A DNA stretch of 64,000 nt from Onthophagus taurus. Taxonomy: Eukaryota > Arthropoda > Insecta > Coleoptera > Scarabaeidae. The notes beneath the pieces are model-generated. The model did no database searches and was not told the DNA's origin. It worked only from the letters and a program-made list of their open reading frames with translations. The stretch is taken from NCBI RefSeq assembly GCF_036711975.1, contig NC_091966.1, positions 36,091,501-36,155,500 of the forward strand, given 5' to 3'. How positions within the stretch are numbered: position 1 is the first letter of the stretch; the number at the start of each line of letters is the position of its first letter. The position numbers and the translations under genes are program-made. Below, one piece after another: positions 1 to 11,700 of this stretch.

Positions 1-1180
1 GATTTATTCAAAATAAAGCCATTGTAGACAGCAATAATATTCATAAATAGTAAAATGTAGGGCTACCGCATAGTTCTTTAAGCTAAACAATAATTAGCTA
101 CCAGTCTGTAACAATCCAATAAGTTTCTTTTTATGCCTTTCGCTAACAATATCATCATTATGCTGGATGGAAGTTTTTGATATATATGAAACCATAGTGA
201 TGCTTCATGCACCTCGCAGAACTTATATTGGTGGCTATTTCAGAAGAAATATTAATCATGTGCATCAAGTTGGATGTTTGATACTTCTCGAGTTTGTCCT
301 CAAAAGTTTCTTCCATTTCTGAAAATATTTTCTCAAATTACCAGCTTCGTCACCGATTTGAGAATTACAGCTGACATACTCCAGCATTCAGCTAATGTTT
401 AGTTATGATGCGTATCGCTTTCTCTTTGCCAGCACTTTTAGTTCTTAAAATTATCGGAAGTGGGCATTTTCTCTTGGAACTCAATATCTTTGACTCTAGA
501 GAATAACTACTATTTATAATAATGAAACAGTAATGAAGTTGTTTTATTATTCTTTCCATCATACATTTGGGGAGGTCTGTAGGGTCTCTAGAAGACCACA
601 GTAATAAATACAAGTGTAACAGAAAATCCTCTAAAATACTTAAAATCCAGCTAACATAAAAAATGAAACTTCTTTTTTTCAAAAAAATTATTCTGACGGA
701 CGAGATCCATTATCGCCTTGATGCCATAATGATGTAACCTTGATGTAATAAATAAAATAAACAAAATCATCGTTTTCGGAGAGTTGAAAACATCTGTATC
801 CAATAAAAGTATTTCTTTGAAAGCACTGGAGACCGTGTAAATAAATACGATATCGTACTACGTCGATCGATTTTTTTGACCTAAATTTGATGCGATAGAC
901 ATAGACGACCATTATTTTCATTACATGATGGTACTAAATGCCACATAAGTTGTGAAACAATCATGCTATTTGAGTTCGATTGACTTCTTTCTTTGGGAAT
1001 ATGTGAAAGATAAGGTATAAATGATCCAATAAGACAATTCAATACCTTAAAAATAATATGAGAGCAAGAATTAGTGAACTAAACCCAAAAATGTATTACA
1101 ATTAATGATATTTGAATTAGAAAATGTATAACTAAAAAATTAACGTTACACACTTGCTGTGCTATCAGAAATAAATGTTT
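1..1180. other. Gene-free AT-rich stretch
   Basis: I see no coding exon, RNA gene or clear mobile element here. The short minus-strand open frames at 392-682 and 688-921 lack recognisable domains and splice context. The stretch probably belongs to the long first intron of the minus-strand gene whose first coding exon is at 4524-6076, because that exon ends in a donor site and its continuation is not visible before the left edge. Confidence 0.5.
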
Positions 1181-2004
1181 TTGTCCACGACTACCTAATA
1201 ATATATACCTTATGAATGAGTTTTCTAAAACAGAATGGTAGTCATTTTTCACGGAGTGAATAATAGCGGTGAATAATAATCATTATCCACGGGTAGCCAT
1301 CTTGATCAGACTAATAATAATTATTTGAAACGTTAAAAGTTCAAAAAACGTCAATTTAATTCAATTTTTTGGGAGTTTCTAAATGTTTGACATTAAAAAA
1401 ACCTAAACAAATTCCTTTTTTCGTATGATTTAAGCATAAATTAATTAATTTTCGTAAAGAAAACGACGTTTTATAAAACTGACATTTAGTTTTGACAAAT
1501 TGTTGTGAAGTTGGTTACAGTTAGTAACATTGAATTTGGGTCACATTGACGTTAAACCTTTATTCAAAAATTTATTTAAAAAATTAAGTTGTCCACGACT
1601 ACCTTATAATATATACCTTATAGTTCAGTTTTCTAAAACAAAATGGTAGTCATTTTTCACAGAGTGAATAATAGCGGTGAATAATAATCATTATCCACGG
1701 GTAATCACGGGTAACCAACTTGACAGACTAATAATAATTATTTGAAACATTAAAATTTCAAAAAACGTCAATTTAATTCAATTTTTTAGGAGTTTCTAAA
1801 TGTTTGACATTAAAAAAACCTAAACAAATTCGTTTTTCGTATGATTTAAGCATAAATTAATTAATTTTCGTAAAGAAAACGACGTTTTATAAAACTGACA
1901 TTTAATTTTGACAAATTGTTGTGAAGTTGGTTACAGTCAGTAACATTGAATTTGTGTCACATTGACGTTTAACCTTTATTCAAAAATTTATTTAAAAATT
2001 AATT
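1181..2004. repeat. Two tandem copies of a ~408-bp repeat
   Basis: The block that begins TTGTCCACGACTACC at 1181 begins again at 1589 and runs to about 2004, with only scattered substitutions and small indels. Both copies contain the same internal landmarks in the same order, including GGTGAATAATAATCATTATC and GACGTTTTATAAAACTGACA. The start motif TTGTCCACGACTA is the reverse complement of TAGTCGTGGACAA, found just downstream at about 2021-2033, so the repeat may be part of an inverted-repeat element. No coding potential is seen. Confidence 0.8.
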
Positions 2005-2005
2005 T

Positions 2006-2735
2006 ATGGAATCAATTTCAATAGTCGTGGACAAAGTATAATATTCTGCTCGCATATAATGAGCTATTATTCACTCAGGTCAATTATGCCACTCGCTACG
2101 CTCGTGACATAAACTTAACCTTCGTGAATAATAGCTTTCATTATATGCTCATATAATAATATACTATTATGGAATCAATGTCAATAGTCATGGACAAAGT
2201 ATAGTATTCTACTCGCATATAATGAGCTATTATTCACTCAGGTTAATTATGCCACTCGCTACGCTCGTGACATAAACTTAACCTTCGTAAATAATAGCCC
2301 TCATTATATGCTCATATAATAATATACTATTATCTACAACTATTAAATTATCTATTCGTTATATATTTGATTTTTGACGGGTAATGACACGCATTACTCA
2401 TGACTGACAAAGTATTGAATAATGAAGCCATTATTCCACAGTTCTGACACGGCCTACTAATCAAAAAATAAAATATTAACAGAAATGACAGTTTTCTTAT
2501 ATTGAGGTTATGTCTGAAATGTCTATCAAGTTTATTTTTTTTCCTTTTTTTGATTTTTTTTTTCAAAATTAAATAGTTGTAGATAAAGTATAGTATTCAA
2601 CTTGCGTATAATGGATGTTACCCACTCAGATTACAACACTCGTGTTGCAACTTCATCTTCGTGGGTAACAGCCGCCATTATACGCTTATTGAATAACATA
2701 CTATTATAATATACTATTATCCACACTTATGAACC
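2006..2735. repeat. Cluster of related hairpin-forming MITE-like repeats
   Basis: Two near-identical units of about 163 bp lie in tandem (2006-2168 and 2169-about 2335). Each is an imperfect palindrome: ATAATGAGCTATTATTCAC on one side is mirrored by GTGAATAATAGC and TCATTAT on the other. A diverged relative lies at about 2571-2735 and starts with a similar TAGATAAAGTATAGTATTC. A further hairpin at about 3098-3205 (GTGTTTTAGA mirrored by TCTAAAACAC) looks related in design. They look like non-autonomous DNA elements; the superfamily cannot be assigned. Confidence 0.65.
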
Positions 2736-3982
2736 GTATAAAGTACCACTTTATCCACTAGTGGAATAATGAAAAATACAAACTTAAATCAATCACATCC
2801 TATTTATTATTTATATTAATAGACATTTCATTCTTTGATTTGTCATATCACTTTCTCCCATTTTTCACCAACTTTACCTTTACAACCTTTACAAGTTTCA
2901 CACTTTTACAAATATGTTACAAATGGAGTCGATAAACAATCGAAAATAAATAGCACAACAATTCAACACCACCCAATGTTTTTTTAGTTAATTGCAATGA
3001 TTTTTGAGGTGACAGCCGCTGTCAGAATGAAATGTCAAATCATTTTTTGTTAACATCAGATGAAATTTTGGCGATTCTGATTCTAAATGAGTGTGATTGT
3101 GGATAAAACGTTGTATTGCATGCGTGTTTTAGATGGGTTTTATTCACTTAAGAAAACATTCTTGCGTGAATAAAATGCTGTCTAAAACACTTACACAATA
3201 AATAACTATTTTTTTAAATAAGACGTTAAAATATTCATCGTCGTACCGGGATTTTCCCTTGCGGTATCAAAAATTTATGAATTTTCCTTGTACATATTGC
3301 ATTCTTTATCTATACATATTTAATTATTAACTTCTGTATAAAAAAAAACTAAATGCAAAGAAATTGCTATTGACGTTTTATTTCACATAATAATAGAAAT
3401 TGATGATTCAGTTATTATGAAATTATTATTCGTTTTACGTTATCAGCTTATTAAGCTTTAAGAGTTTGTGCATTAGCTTATCCGCACACATCATAGACGT
3501 ATTGTGTGTTATCAAATGTTCTATTTTCTAAATAGACGTAAACTTAATACGATGGAATTTGACCTTTTTTTTCACATAAAAACCGATTGTGTTGGACTTC
3601 TCGGAAATCGCATGTTTAATAAGTTTTCCATTGAATTCTTACGCATATGTTTGGAATCGACCACTATTAACCAAGTCATATTTAAAGAAATTGTAACTTT
3701 TTTCTAATTATGCAACATTTTATATTAAATTGACTATACATATGTATATGTCTCAATAGTATAAACTTTTTAATTCAATATTACATCGTGTTTACATTTT
3801 TATTAGCTTCTATTAAACAAAAAATTGTGTTTATTACACCAAGTTGTTTTGCTTAAAAAAATTGTTCCACAGATTGATTCATTCTGATAAGATAAGAAAC
3901 AGTAAAACAGTATATGAGTTCATCACTGACAATATTCTAGACTACAATTTCTTTGAAAAAAAAAAATTAGGACTTACTTATA
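2736..3982. other. Gene-free AT-rich stretch
   Basis: Apart from the small hairpin at about 3098-3205 noted with the preceding repeat cluster, nothing is recognisable. The plus-strand open frame at 3504-3707 has no domain signature and is treated as chance. Confidence 0.5.
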
Positions 3983-4502
3983 CAGTAAAACCTCGATATA
4001 ACGAACCTCGTTGAAATGGACTTAGGATATAACGGATAAAACATTTTTAAGTCATACTATTTTATGATCTATTTAACACACATATTTAAATATAAATGTT
4101 AGCGCTCATAGATAGAATCCAACTCGGGTTATTCTTCAAGTTGCTCTATTCCATGTTCATAAATAAACTAAGGGTATTCCCCAAGTTGTCTATACGATGC
4201 ATAAATCAAAGACGGTGGTTCTAACTTTAATTGTTATTCAGTGCTAGATTGTTGCATATTTTTATTGAACGAAAAGTAAAACTAATACGGGTTTAGCCGT
4301 CTTAAGAGACATAAAGCTAAACTTGAAATTTTGTCTAGTGTTAGTTCTAGTGCTAGTGTGAATTAACACAAGACCTAGAACTAGAAAGTCTCTGGTTTAG
4401 CCATGTGTCTTTAAAGTGCAAATCAAAAATGTTTCATATAACAAACTTTTAGTTATAAACACTTCCTTCACCGTAATAGTCCGTAATATCGAGGTTTTAC
4501 CG
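3983..4502. mobile_element. Pogo/Tigger-like MITE with TA target duplication
   Basis: The 520-bp element starts CAGTAAAACCTCGATATAAC and ends in the near reverse complement ATATCGAGGTTTTACCG. It is flanked on both sides by TA. CAGT-AAACCTCGATATAACG-type termini with TA duplications are typical of pogo/Tigger elements of the Tc1/mariner superfamily. It contains no transposase frame, so it is non-autonomous. Confidence 0.75.
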
Positions 4503-4523
4503 TACTTACATACTAATACTTAC

Positions 4524-6076
4524 TTATATTTATATTTTTGATCCTCCAATAATTGTATACTCAAAATATTAACCATTGGAAAATTCTCCTTAATCGTATT
4601 ACAAGTGTTGTCAGTATGGCACAAGAATAACTGTCCTTCAAGTGTGCACCAACGCGAATTAAATTCCCCGAATAAATCTTCAACCGGGCCGTTAGTAACT
4701 TTATATAACAATCCTCTTTGATGCCCCGCATTTCTTGTATTTAACGATGGTCTCGCTAAATAACTATCTTTACTTGATTTTCCCCGAACTAACTGCGGCG
4801 CTTTCTTTAAAACGTCGTTTACGTGTTTTAAAAGGTTTAATTTTGAATTTTTTGTACTCGCGGTGGGAGTTGAATTAATATTCACATTATCTGAAGTGTA
4901 CCAATTCGTTTTACTTTCACGTTCTTTCTCTTTCGCCGGTTCTTTGCGTTTTGGTAACGGGGAGGATTCGCGGGATGGTAACGAATCGTGTCGTTCCGGT
5001 GGAGCCGGTGGGTTTATATATTCTTCAATATCCGATTCGGTGGAACAACTCCAATCGTCGATTGTATTCGCGGGAGTTACGGTTTCGCATAAATCTCCTA
5101 ATAATAACCGTTCTAAATTTAACAATTCCTCGTTTCCGGCCGCTTCGTTCGCGTACGTTGATTCCCTTAATGGATCGAATTGCAAAATAACACTTTCAGC
5201 AACTCTATGAGTTTCATCTTTGCATCTAGTTTCAATTTCGTGATTCTCATAAATCGAATTTGTGCGCATTGTCCCGCTACAAATCGAAGCATTTTCTGGG
5301 GCTAAAGATGGTGTGCTATCGATGTTGTTATAAATTTGTTCTGTTTTTTGCACGAATGGGGGAACTTCGTCGTAAAATCTCCAAGAATCTGAGCGGTTTA
5401 AATTAATACTAACACTATCAGTTGATGGTACATCTAAGTAACTTTCTGAGTCGCTGTTTTGAGTAGCCGCTGGGAAAACGCTTTCATAATCATTTCTTGT
5501 ATTTATTTCATTCGAACTTGTGCTACCGGACGTTAATGATTGGGGCGCATCGTATGTGTGTTCTTCAGGTAACGCAGGTGGTGGGTAAGGAGGAGGTGGG
5601 GAGTTGTAATCATCTAATTCGGAATATATACTATTTATGGGCGAATTAAATGTGATTGAGTCAAAAATACCGATTGGGATATCTTGGAATTCTTCAACAA
5701 CTTGATCATTTTGTTCGTTATTGTTTGAGTGGAATCGTTTTGTTATCCGACGAACGCTCGTTCGAGTACTTTCAATTACTGCCTTTTTACCTTCTAAAAC
5801 TTTACCACCGATATCTTCAGCGATTTGTTTAGAAGCATTACTCAAAGTACGAACACGTCTCGTAAAAGTATTACTATTAAAATCGTTATTTTTTACGTTA
5901 TCAACTTCGTCTAGTTTAATACTATCTTTATCATTATCAAGTGATTCCCCAAATTGTTCTTTTTTCTTATCTTTAGATCTACTTGGTCGAATGGGAATTA
6001 GTTGTCTCGGAGCTGGAATAGGTTTTTTAGTTTCATTGTTTCCCAAATTTCTAGGTGCGGGAATTGGAGCACTCAT
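4524..6076 (-). CDS. First coding exon of a proline-rich PH-domain protein (ARAP/RhoGAP15B candidate)
   Basis: One long open exon encodes about 517 residues and ends at a good donor (AA|GTAAGT, minus strand), so the gene continues leftwards out of the window. I chose the ATG at 6074-6076 (MSAPIPAPR) rather than an upstream GTG. Visible features, numbered from that ATG, are PIPAPR motifs near residues 5 and 19, a PPPPYPPP stretch near 160, and many tyrosine motifs (YSEL, YDAP, YLDVP, YDEVP, YNNI, YENH) of the kind bound by SH2 or PTB domains. The end reads GLLYKVTNGPVEDLFGEFNS then RWCTLEGQLFLC, which is a PH-domain beginning. This layout would fit the N-terminus of an insect ARAP (RhoGAP15B: PH, ArfGAP, RhoGAP), but the catalytic domains are outside the window, so identity is tentative. 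Exon and minus strand are secure. Confidence 0.75.
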
Positions 6077-6924
6077 ATTTATTATTTTCACTACACAGTT
6101 ATTTTTTTTCTAAATTAAAATCGCAACCACGCGATAACTACAACGTGAGTTATCTCTCCGATCATTTTCAACGCACTGAAACACCTCTAATATACGACTC
6201 GCCTCGCCACATAGCCGCAGATAACTTGAGGCAAACGAAAACATATCACACCGAACTAAAAATAACTGCATTCACGTCAGTTAACTCTGTCTTTTTTCAA
6301 CGCGTTAAAAAGTCTATCTGAAAGAATTGATTACGTTTAACGGAGTTAAATCCATCACATGGATGACTAATCCTTAAACGGGAAGGGATAATTTTTTGTT
6401 ACTTCCAGCATCCTTTCGTCTTTGTTCGTTGAAAAAAAAAATAATAGTAGTTTTTTTAACAATAAACGGGGAAAAGAGATGAATCAATTTAACAGAAACG
6501 CTAAACACACTTTGTGAATTGAAACAACGCAAAACAAAAATAGAACAACGGTTCGTTCAAGTTGAGTTAATTGGAAATTAACGACAATTTTCAAGGTTTT
6601 AATATGTAATTTAACGGGAATGTGGCAATATTTCACATTATAAGTAATTTATTTAAAGAATGTTCTAAACGTTGTTTACCGTTTTGTTTGTTTTTAGTTT
6701 GATTTATTATTTAAATTCGTGATGTGTATGCAACCCAACAAACAAGTAACCATTAAACGCAGCACAAAGGACGCCATATTGAATGAGTAATTTGGCGGGA
6801 AAATCAAAATAGTTTAAAAATTCAAATAGAATTCTCTTAAAATTGGAATATGTTAGAATAACCATAAATTTGTATAACCTTAATAGTAAATAGGGGTTAT
6901 AGTAGAGGGTTGACAAGGATATAT
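6077..6924. other. Upstream region of the PH-domain gene
   Basis: This holds the 5' untranslated region and presumed promoter of the minus-strand gene ending at 6076. No defined promoter element or other gene is recognised. Confidence 0.4.
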
Positions 6925-7965
6925 AGTTTCACCAATTTTCTTTAACCTATACTCTGAGGACATAATAAATAAAGCACTTGGTGCACTAATAAACAATTTA
7001 AGATACGCTGACGATACGGTAATATTAGCCAGAAATGAATGCACGAAAATCTGCAAAAGCTTGTTAATTGAATAGTTACTGTAAGCGACGAGTATGGGTT
7101 GGCTCTGAATATAAGCAAAATCAAGTACAGAATGCGCTAAAATATGCAGTATATTTTATTATTGTTATTATTTAGTTATTATGCGGTTGCTTCAGTGTTG
7201 AAAAACTCAACGACATTTTGACGTAATGCAGGCAGAGTTTTGGATGGATATGGACATCTGAAAATGTTCTCGTTTAAGCCCCGTCTTGTTGGAACTACTG
7301 TTTATTCATCTGAATATTCCTGGCACAACAAAATCTTCTTAGATCCTCAATAAATGGCCTGACCACTATGTTCCTATAACGTTCCTGGGTAACAGTAAGA
7401 GGTGTACCATCGTCATCCTTAATGAAATACGGACCTAGCACACCATTTCCTGACACTGCACTCACTACCATTATGGTGATGCAACAACACTGAGACGCAA
7501 AGGCTTGCGTAAGAGTGGTGAGCGTAAACCAGTACTGTATGATTTTGGCGAATACTGTACATGATTATTACAAAAACAACAAGAAACAATAATAAGATAT
7601 ATGTAAAAGGTCAACCTATTGCAAGAATAAAAGAATTCAAATACCTAGGCACAACGATTAATGCTAACAATGACAGCTCTCAAGAGGTGTGCATTAAAAT
7701 TGAATATGCGAAACACGTTTAATGGAATGAAGAAGCTTATTTCTTGTCGGGATCTGAGTCTGGAGTTGAGAGTGCGAATAATGAGGTGCTATGTGCTCCA
7801 TAGTAATACATGGTACTACATGGTAATTAGGTTTTCCCAAAAGATCCATTGGGGTACATGTACTCAACCTTTGTCCTCGACTATTTTACGTAGTTACATC
7901 CAACTCAACAATGGGAATACTACATTATTTGGGAGGAGGTTTGTTCTTATCATAACCACATGAAT
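6925..7965 (+). mobile_element. Degenerate non-LTR retrotransposon (LINE) reverse-transcriptase fragment
   Basis: In the plus frame at about 6937-7065 the translation FNLYSEDIINKALGALIN is followed by NLRYADDTVILARNE, which carries the RT motif YADD. After an interruption, about 7600-7810 reads RIKEFKYLGTTINANND and then KHVFNGMKKLISC..LSLELRVRIMRCYV (frameshifts allowed), the usual connection region downstream of a LINE RT. Stops and frame changes show it is dead. A minus-strand transposase fragment (about 7190-7510) separates the two parts. Confidence 0.75.
7190..7510 (-). pseudogene. Tc1/mariner-superfamily transposase fragment
   Basis: The reverse strand reads VSAVSGNGVLGPYFIKDDDG then TPLTVTQERYRNIVVRPFIE, followed by a motif like the common FQQDGA block of insect mariner-type DDE transposases. 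It is a partial, frameshifted catalytic core with no recognisable ends, sitting between two pieces of a LINE relic. The superfamily is fairly clear; the family is not. Confidence 0.65.
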
Positions 7966-8736
7966 ATGACGTTCCCTCGACCAAAAGGGTGATAGATTAG
8001 AACTCCTAGCTTTGACTCAACAATCTTAACAATCTTTAGCCTAACTCTAGTGTCTACATATTCTTTCTGTATTCAACTGATTTTACACTCATCTACACAG
8101 CAGTTCATCCAAAACCATTTTGATTAATACGGGCAATAGTGGATCTTTGTGTTTAATATTGGGGTTGATTTCGATTTTACTAAGATGGAAGAATCCATCT
8201 AAATCCGTAAGAAAGAATGTAGTAGACACTTTTAATCAGTGGACTGTTCTGCAGAGGATTTCTGCAACGCCAAATCAAATACTTATTTAAAGTTTTAGCT
8301 GTGTTAATATTAATACTTACTTCTTCTGTACCTAAATTTTAGCTGATTTTTTTATATGTAGTTAACCAACTCAAAATTTAAAACGTTCTCATAACGATAA
8401 GCCATAATGGCGGGTATTTTAAATTTTACTGCCAACTATAAAAATTTTCATAAAAATTTAATATAATAAACAAATATTTTCTTTAATTATTTAACAAACT
8501 ATTATAAATAACAATATTAAATCTAATAATATAATTAAAATTATTTACAATAGAATTATAAATCAACGAAATTTAACAAATTTAAGAAAAAATAATTATT
8601 TAAAAGATTTAAAGTTGGCTGCACTTCTCTCTCCTAAAACAATTTGTTTACATTTCAATCGTGTTGCTAAGAAACAACGTATACAAACAGAACTTAAAAC
8701 TTACAGTTCCAAAGAAAACTAAGTTTTAACGCAAAT
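7966..8736. other. Upstream region of IFT122
   Basis: No gene or repeat is recognised. It includes the presumed IFT122 promoter and 5' untranslated region. I could not make out a convincing X-box for ciliary RFX regulation by eye. Confidence 0.4.
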
Positions 8737-11700
8737 ATGCGTTCAATTCCGAAATGGGTTGATAAAATCCAAGATACGGACAAACAAGAACAATGGTAAA
8801 TAAACGTTTACTCGTAAAAATCAAATTCAACATCATCCATATCACATCTTTTTTTTAGCATTTATGATTTGTGTTTCAATCCTGATGGCTCACAATTAAT
8901 AGTAGCAAGTGGAAATAGGGTTTTAGTTTACGACACTTCAGATGGGACTCTTTTACAACCATTAAAAGGCCATAAAGATACAGTGTATGCTGTAAGTTAT
9001 GCTAAAAATGGACAAAAATTTGCTAGCGGAAGTGCTGATAAAACAGTAATTGTGTGGTCAAATAAACTTGAAGGATTATTAAAGTATAGTCATAGTGATG
9101 CTATACAATGTTTGGCTTATAATCCTTTATCTCACCAATTAGCTTCGTGTGCTTTAAGTGATTTCGCTTTTTGGAGTGTTGAACAAAAAGCCGTACAAAA
9201 ACATAAAGTTAATGCAAGAATAAATGCGTGTTCTTGGACTAATGATGGACAGTATTTAGCATTAGGGTTAGGAAATGGAACTATTTCTATTAGAAATAAG
9301 TTAGGGGAAGAAAAAGGGAGGATTGAAAGACAAGAATCTTTACCGATTTGGGCTTTATCTTGGAGTACTCTACGCGATGACGTTGATACACTTTGTGTAA
9401 CTGATTTTAATAAAACATTATCGTTTTATACTTTAGGCGGGAAATTAGTTGGGAAAGAAAGAAATATAGGTTTTGATGCTTTAAAAGTTAGTTATTTCCC
9501 TAAAGGAGAATATATTTTAATTTCTGGAACTAATAAATGTTGTAACATGTATACAAAAGATGGAATTAAATTGGGAGTCATTGCTGATCAACAAGAATCA
9601 TGGGTTTGGTGTACTGCTGTTCATCCTTCATCAAATTTTGTTGTAAGGTTATTTTATGAAACTTTTTAATTACACTGTGCTGCAAGATATTCTACAGTTG
9701 ATGAGTTGAGTGTTAATTTTGGGTTGCTGATTTCAAATATGCCTTCCATTTTTCTGTAACATGTCGTTTTTTTTTATTTAGGTGTCACATGATTTTATAG
9801 GGCAACTGTAGATGCAATGAATTTGATATTTGGCACCTTGATATAAGGTGAAGAGATCTACCTTTTAGTGGTACTGTCATGTTTGTACCACTTCCGCCTA
9901 CACCGGAAATTATTACTGACATCACTATTTTTATGAAAATTTTAAAATTTTATTTAGCAGTTGGTTATATTATGTAATCCTAAATAACTTTTATTTGAAA
10001 ATTTTTTTTACCTCATTTATAATTTCCCAGAAAAAAAATAAACGAATTGAAAAACACTTTGGAATTACATGCTTTTTGTTAAGGTCAGCTGGGATAAAAC
10101 GGGTATAGCGGAGTAAAGCAACATTAATAATATTAACATAAAAAATATTTTTAAATGTATATTAAAATGTTGCCAACAGTTTTTAAAACTGGTTTTTAAA
10201 AAAATGTTGCCAACAGTTTTTAAAACCGGTTACACCCCACTATACCAGTGTAATGTTATGTAGTGAGAAACATGAATAAAAAAAAACGTGACGTGTTACA
10301 AAAAAATTGGAAGGCATATTTGAAATCAGCAACAAATAATTAACCAAAACCACTCAACTTATCTACTGTACACAAAGAAAAGTTAAAATTTGCAGCACAG
10401 TGTTATTAATAAATAATTTTTTTTAGGCTATTGGGTGCCAAGATGGAACTTTAGCTTACTACCAATTAAATTTTAACACCGTTCATGGTTTATATCGAGA
10501 TCGTTACGCTTACAGGGAAAATATGACCGACGTAATTATTCAACATCTCCTAACAGAACAAAAAGTTCGTATTAAATGTCGCGATTTAATTAAAAAAATC
10601 GCAATTTTTAAGCATCGATTAGCTGTACAACTTCCAGAACGTGTTGTTATTTACGAATTGTATTCAAATGATATAAACGACATGCATTATAGAGTAAAAG
10701 AAAAAATTACTCAAAGACTTGATTGTAACTTATTAGTAGTTTGTTCGGAACATTTAGTTATATGCCAAGAAAAATGTCTACAAAGCATTAATTTTTTGGG
10801 GGTTAAAGATAGAGAATGGGTTTTTGATAGTCCAATAAAGTATATAAAAATAATTGGAGGTCCACCTCGACAAGAAGGGTTAATATTAGGCTTAAAAAAT
10901 GGACAAGTTTGGCAAGTTCATTTAGACAATTCTTTTCCCCTTTTAAAAATCACCATACAATCGCCTATACGTTGCTTAGATTTAAGCCAACATAAAAAGA
11001 AACTTGCTGTTGTAGATGATATTGGAACGCTACAAGTTTTTAATACCATCAATAGTGAATTATTATTTCAAGTATTATTTAATTTAAAAATAAAATTATT
11101 AAATTAATAAATATTATTTTAGGAGCCGCATATAAACAGTGTAGCTTGGAACAATCAATACGAAGAAATGCTAGCTTTTACTGGTCAAGATAATCTTGCA
11201 ATAAAAGTTTTAGATTTCCCCGCCCATAAACAAAAACTTCACGGTTTCGTAGTCGGTTTATCAGGCTCAAAAGTATTTTGTTTAAACGGCCCGACAATGA
11301 ACACATTCGAAATGCCACTTGGAGCCCCAATGTATCAATACATTGACAAGAAAATGTTTCAAGATGCTTATAAAGTGGCTTGTTTAGGCGTTACCGATGG
11401 GGATTGGGAAGAATTGGGACATGCAGCTTTAGAAAATTTAGATTTCGAAGTTGCTCGATTAGCTTTTATAAAACTAATGGATTTTAATTATTTGGAATTA
11501 ATCAGGGATTTACAGGATCGACAAAAAAAGGGGGATAATAACAAAGAGTGCATGGTTGCTGATATTTATGCTTATCGAGGAAAGTTTAAAGAGGCTGCTA
11601 GAATGTATCAAAAAGCTGGATTTGAACATAAAGCTTTAACTATGTATACTGATTTAAGAATGTTTGATTTAGCACAAGTAAGTAATTGCAAGGTTATCAA

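Noticed and set aside
392-921. Minus-strand frames as downstream exons of the PH-domain gene
   Set aside because: No phase-compatible acceptor with PH, ArfGAP or RhoGAP residues was found in 1-4500.
4863-6321. Several plus-strand frames opposite the PH-domain exon
   Set aside because: They are antisense to a clearly coding minus-strand exon and have no family signature.
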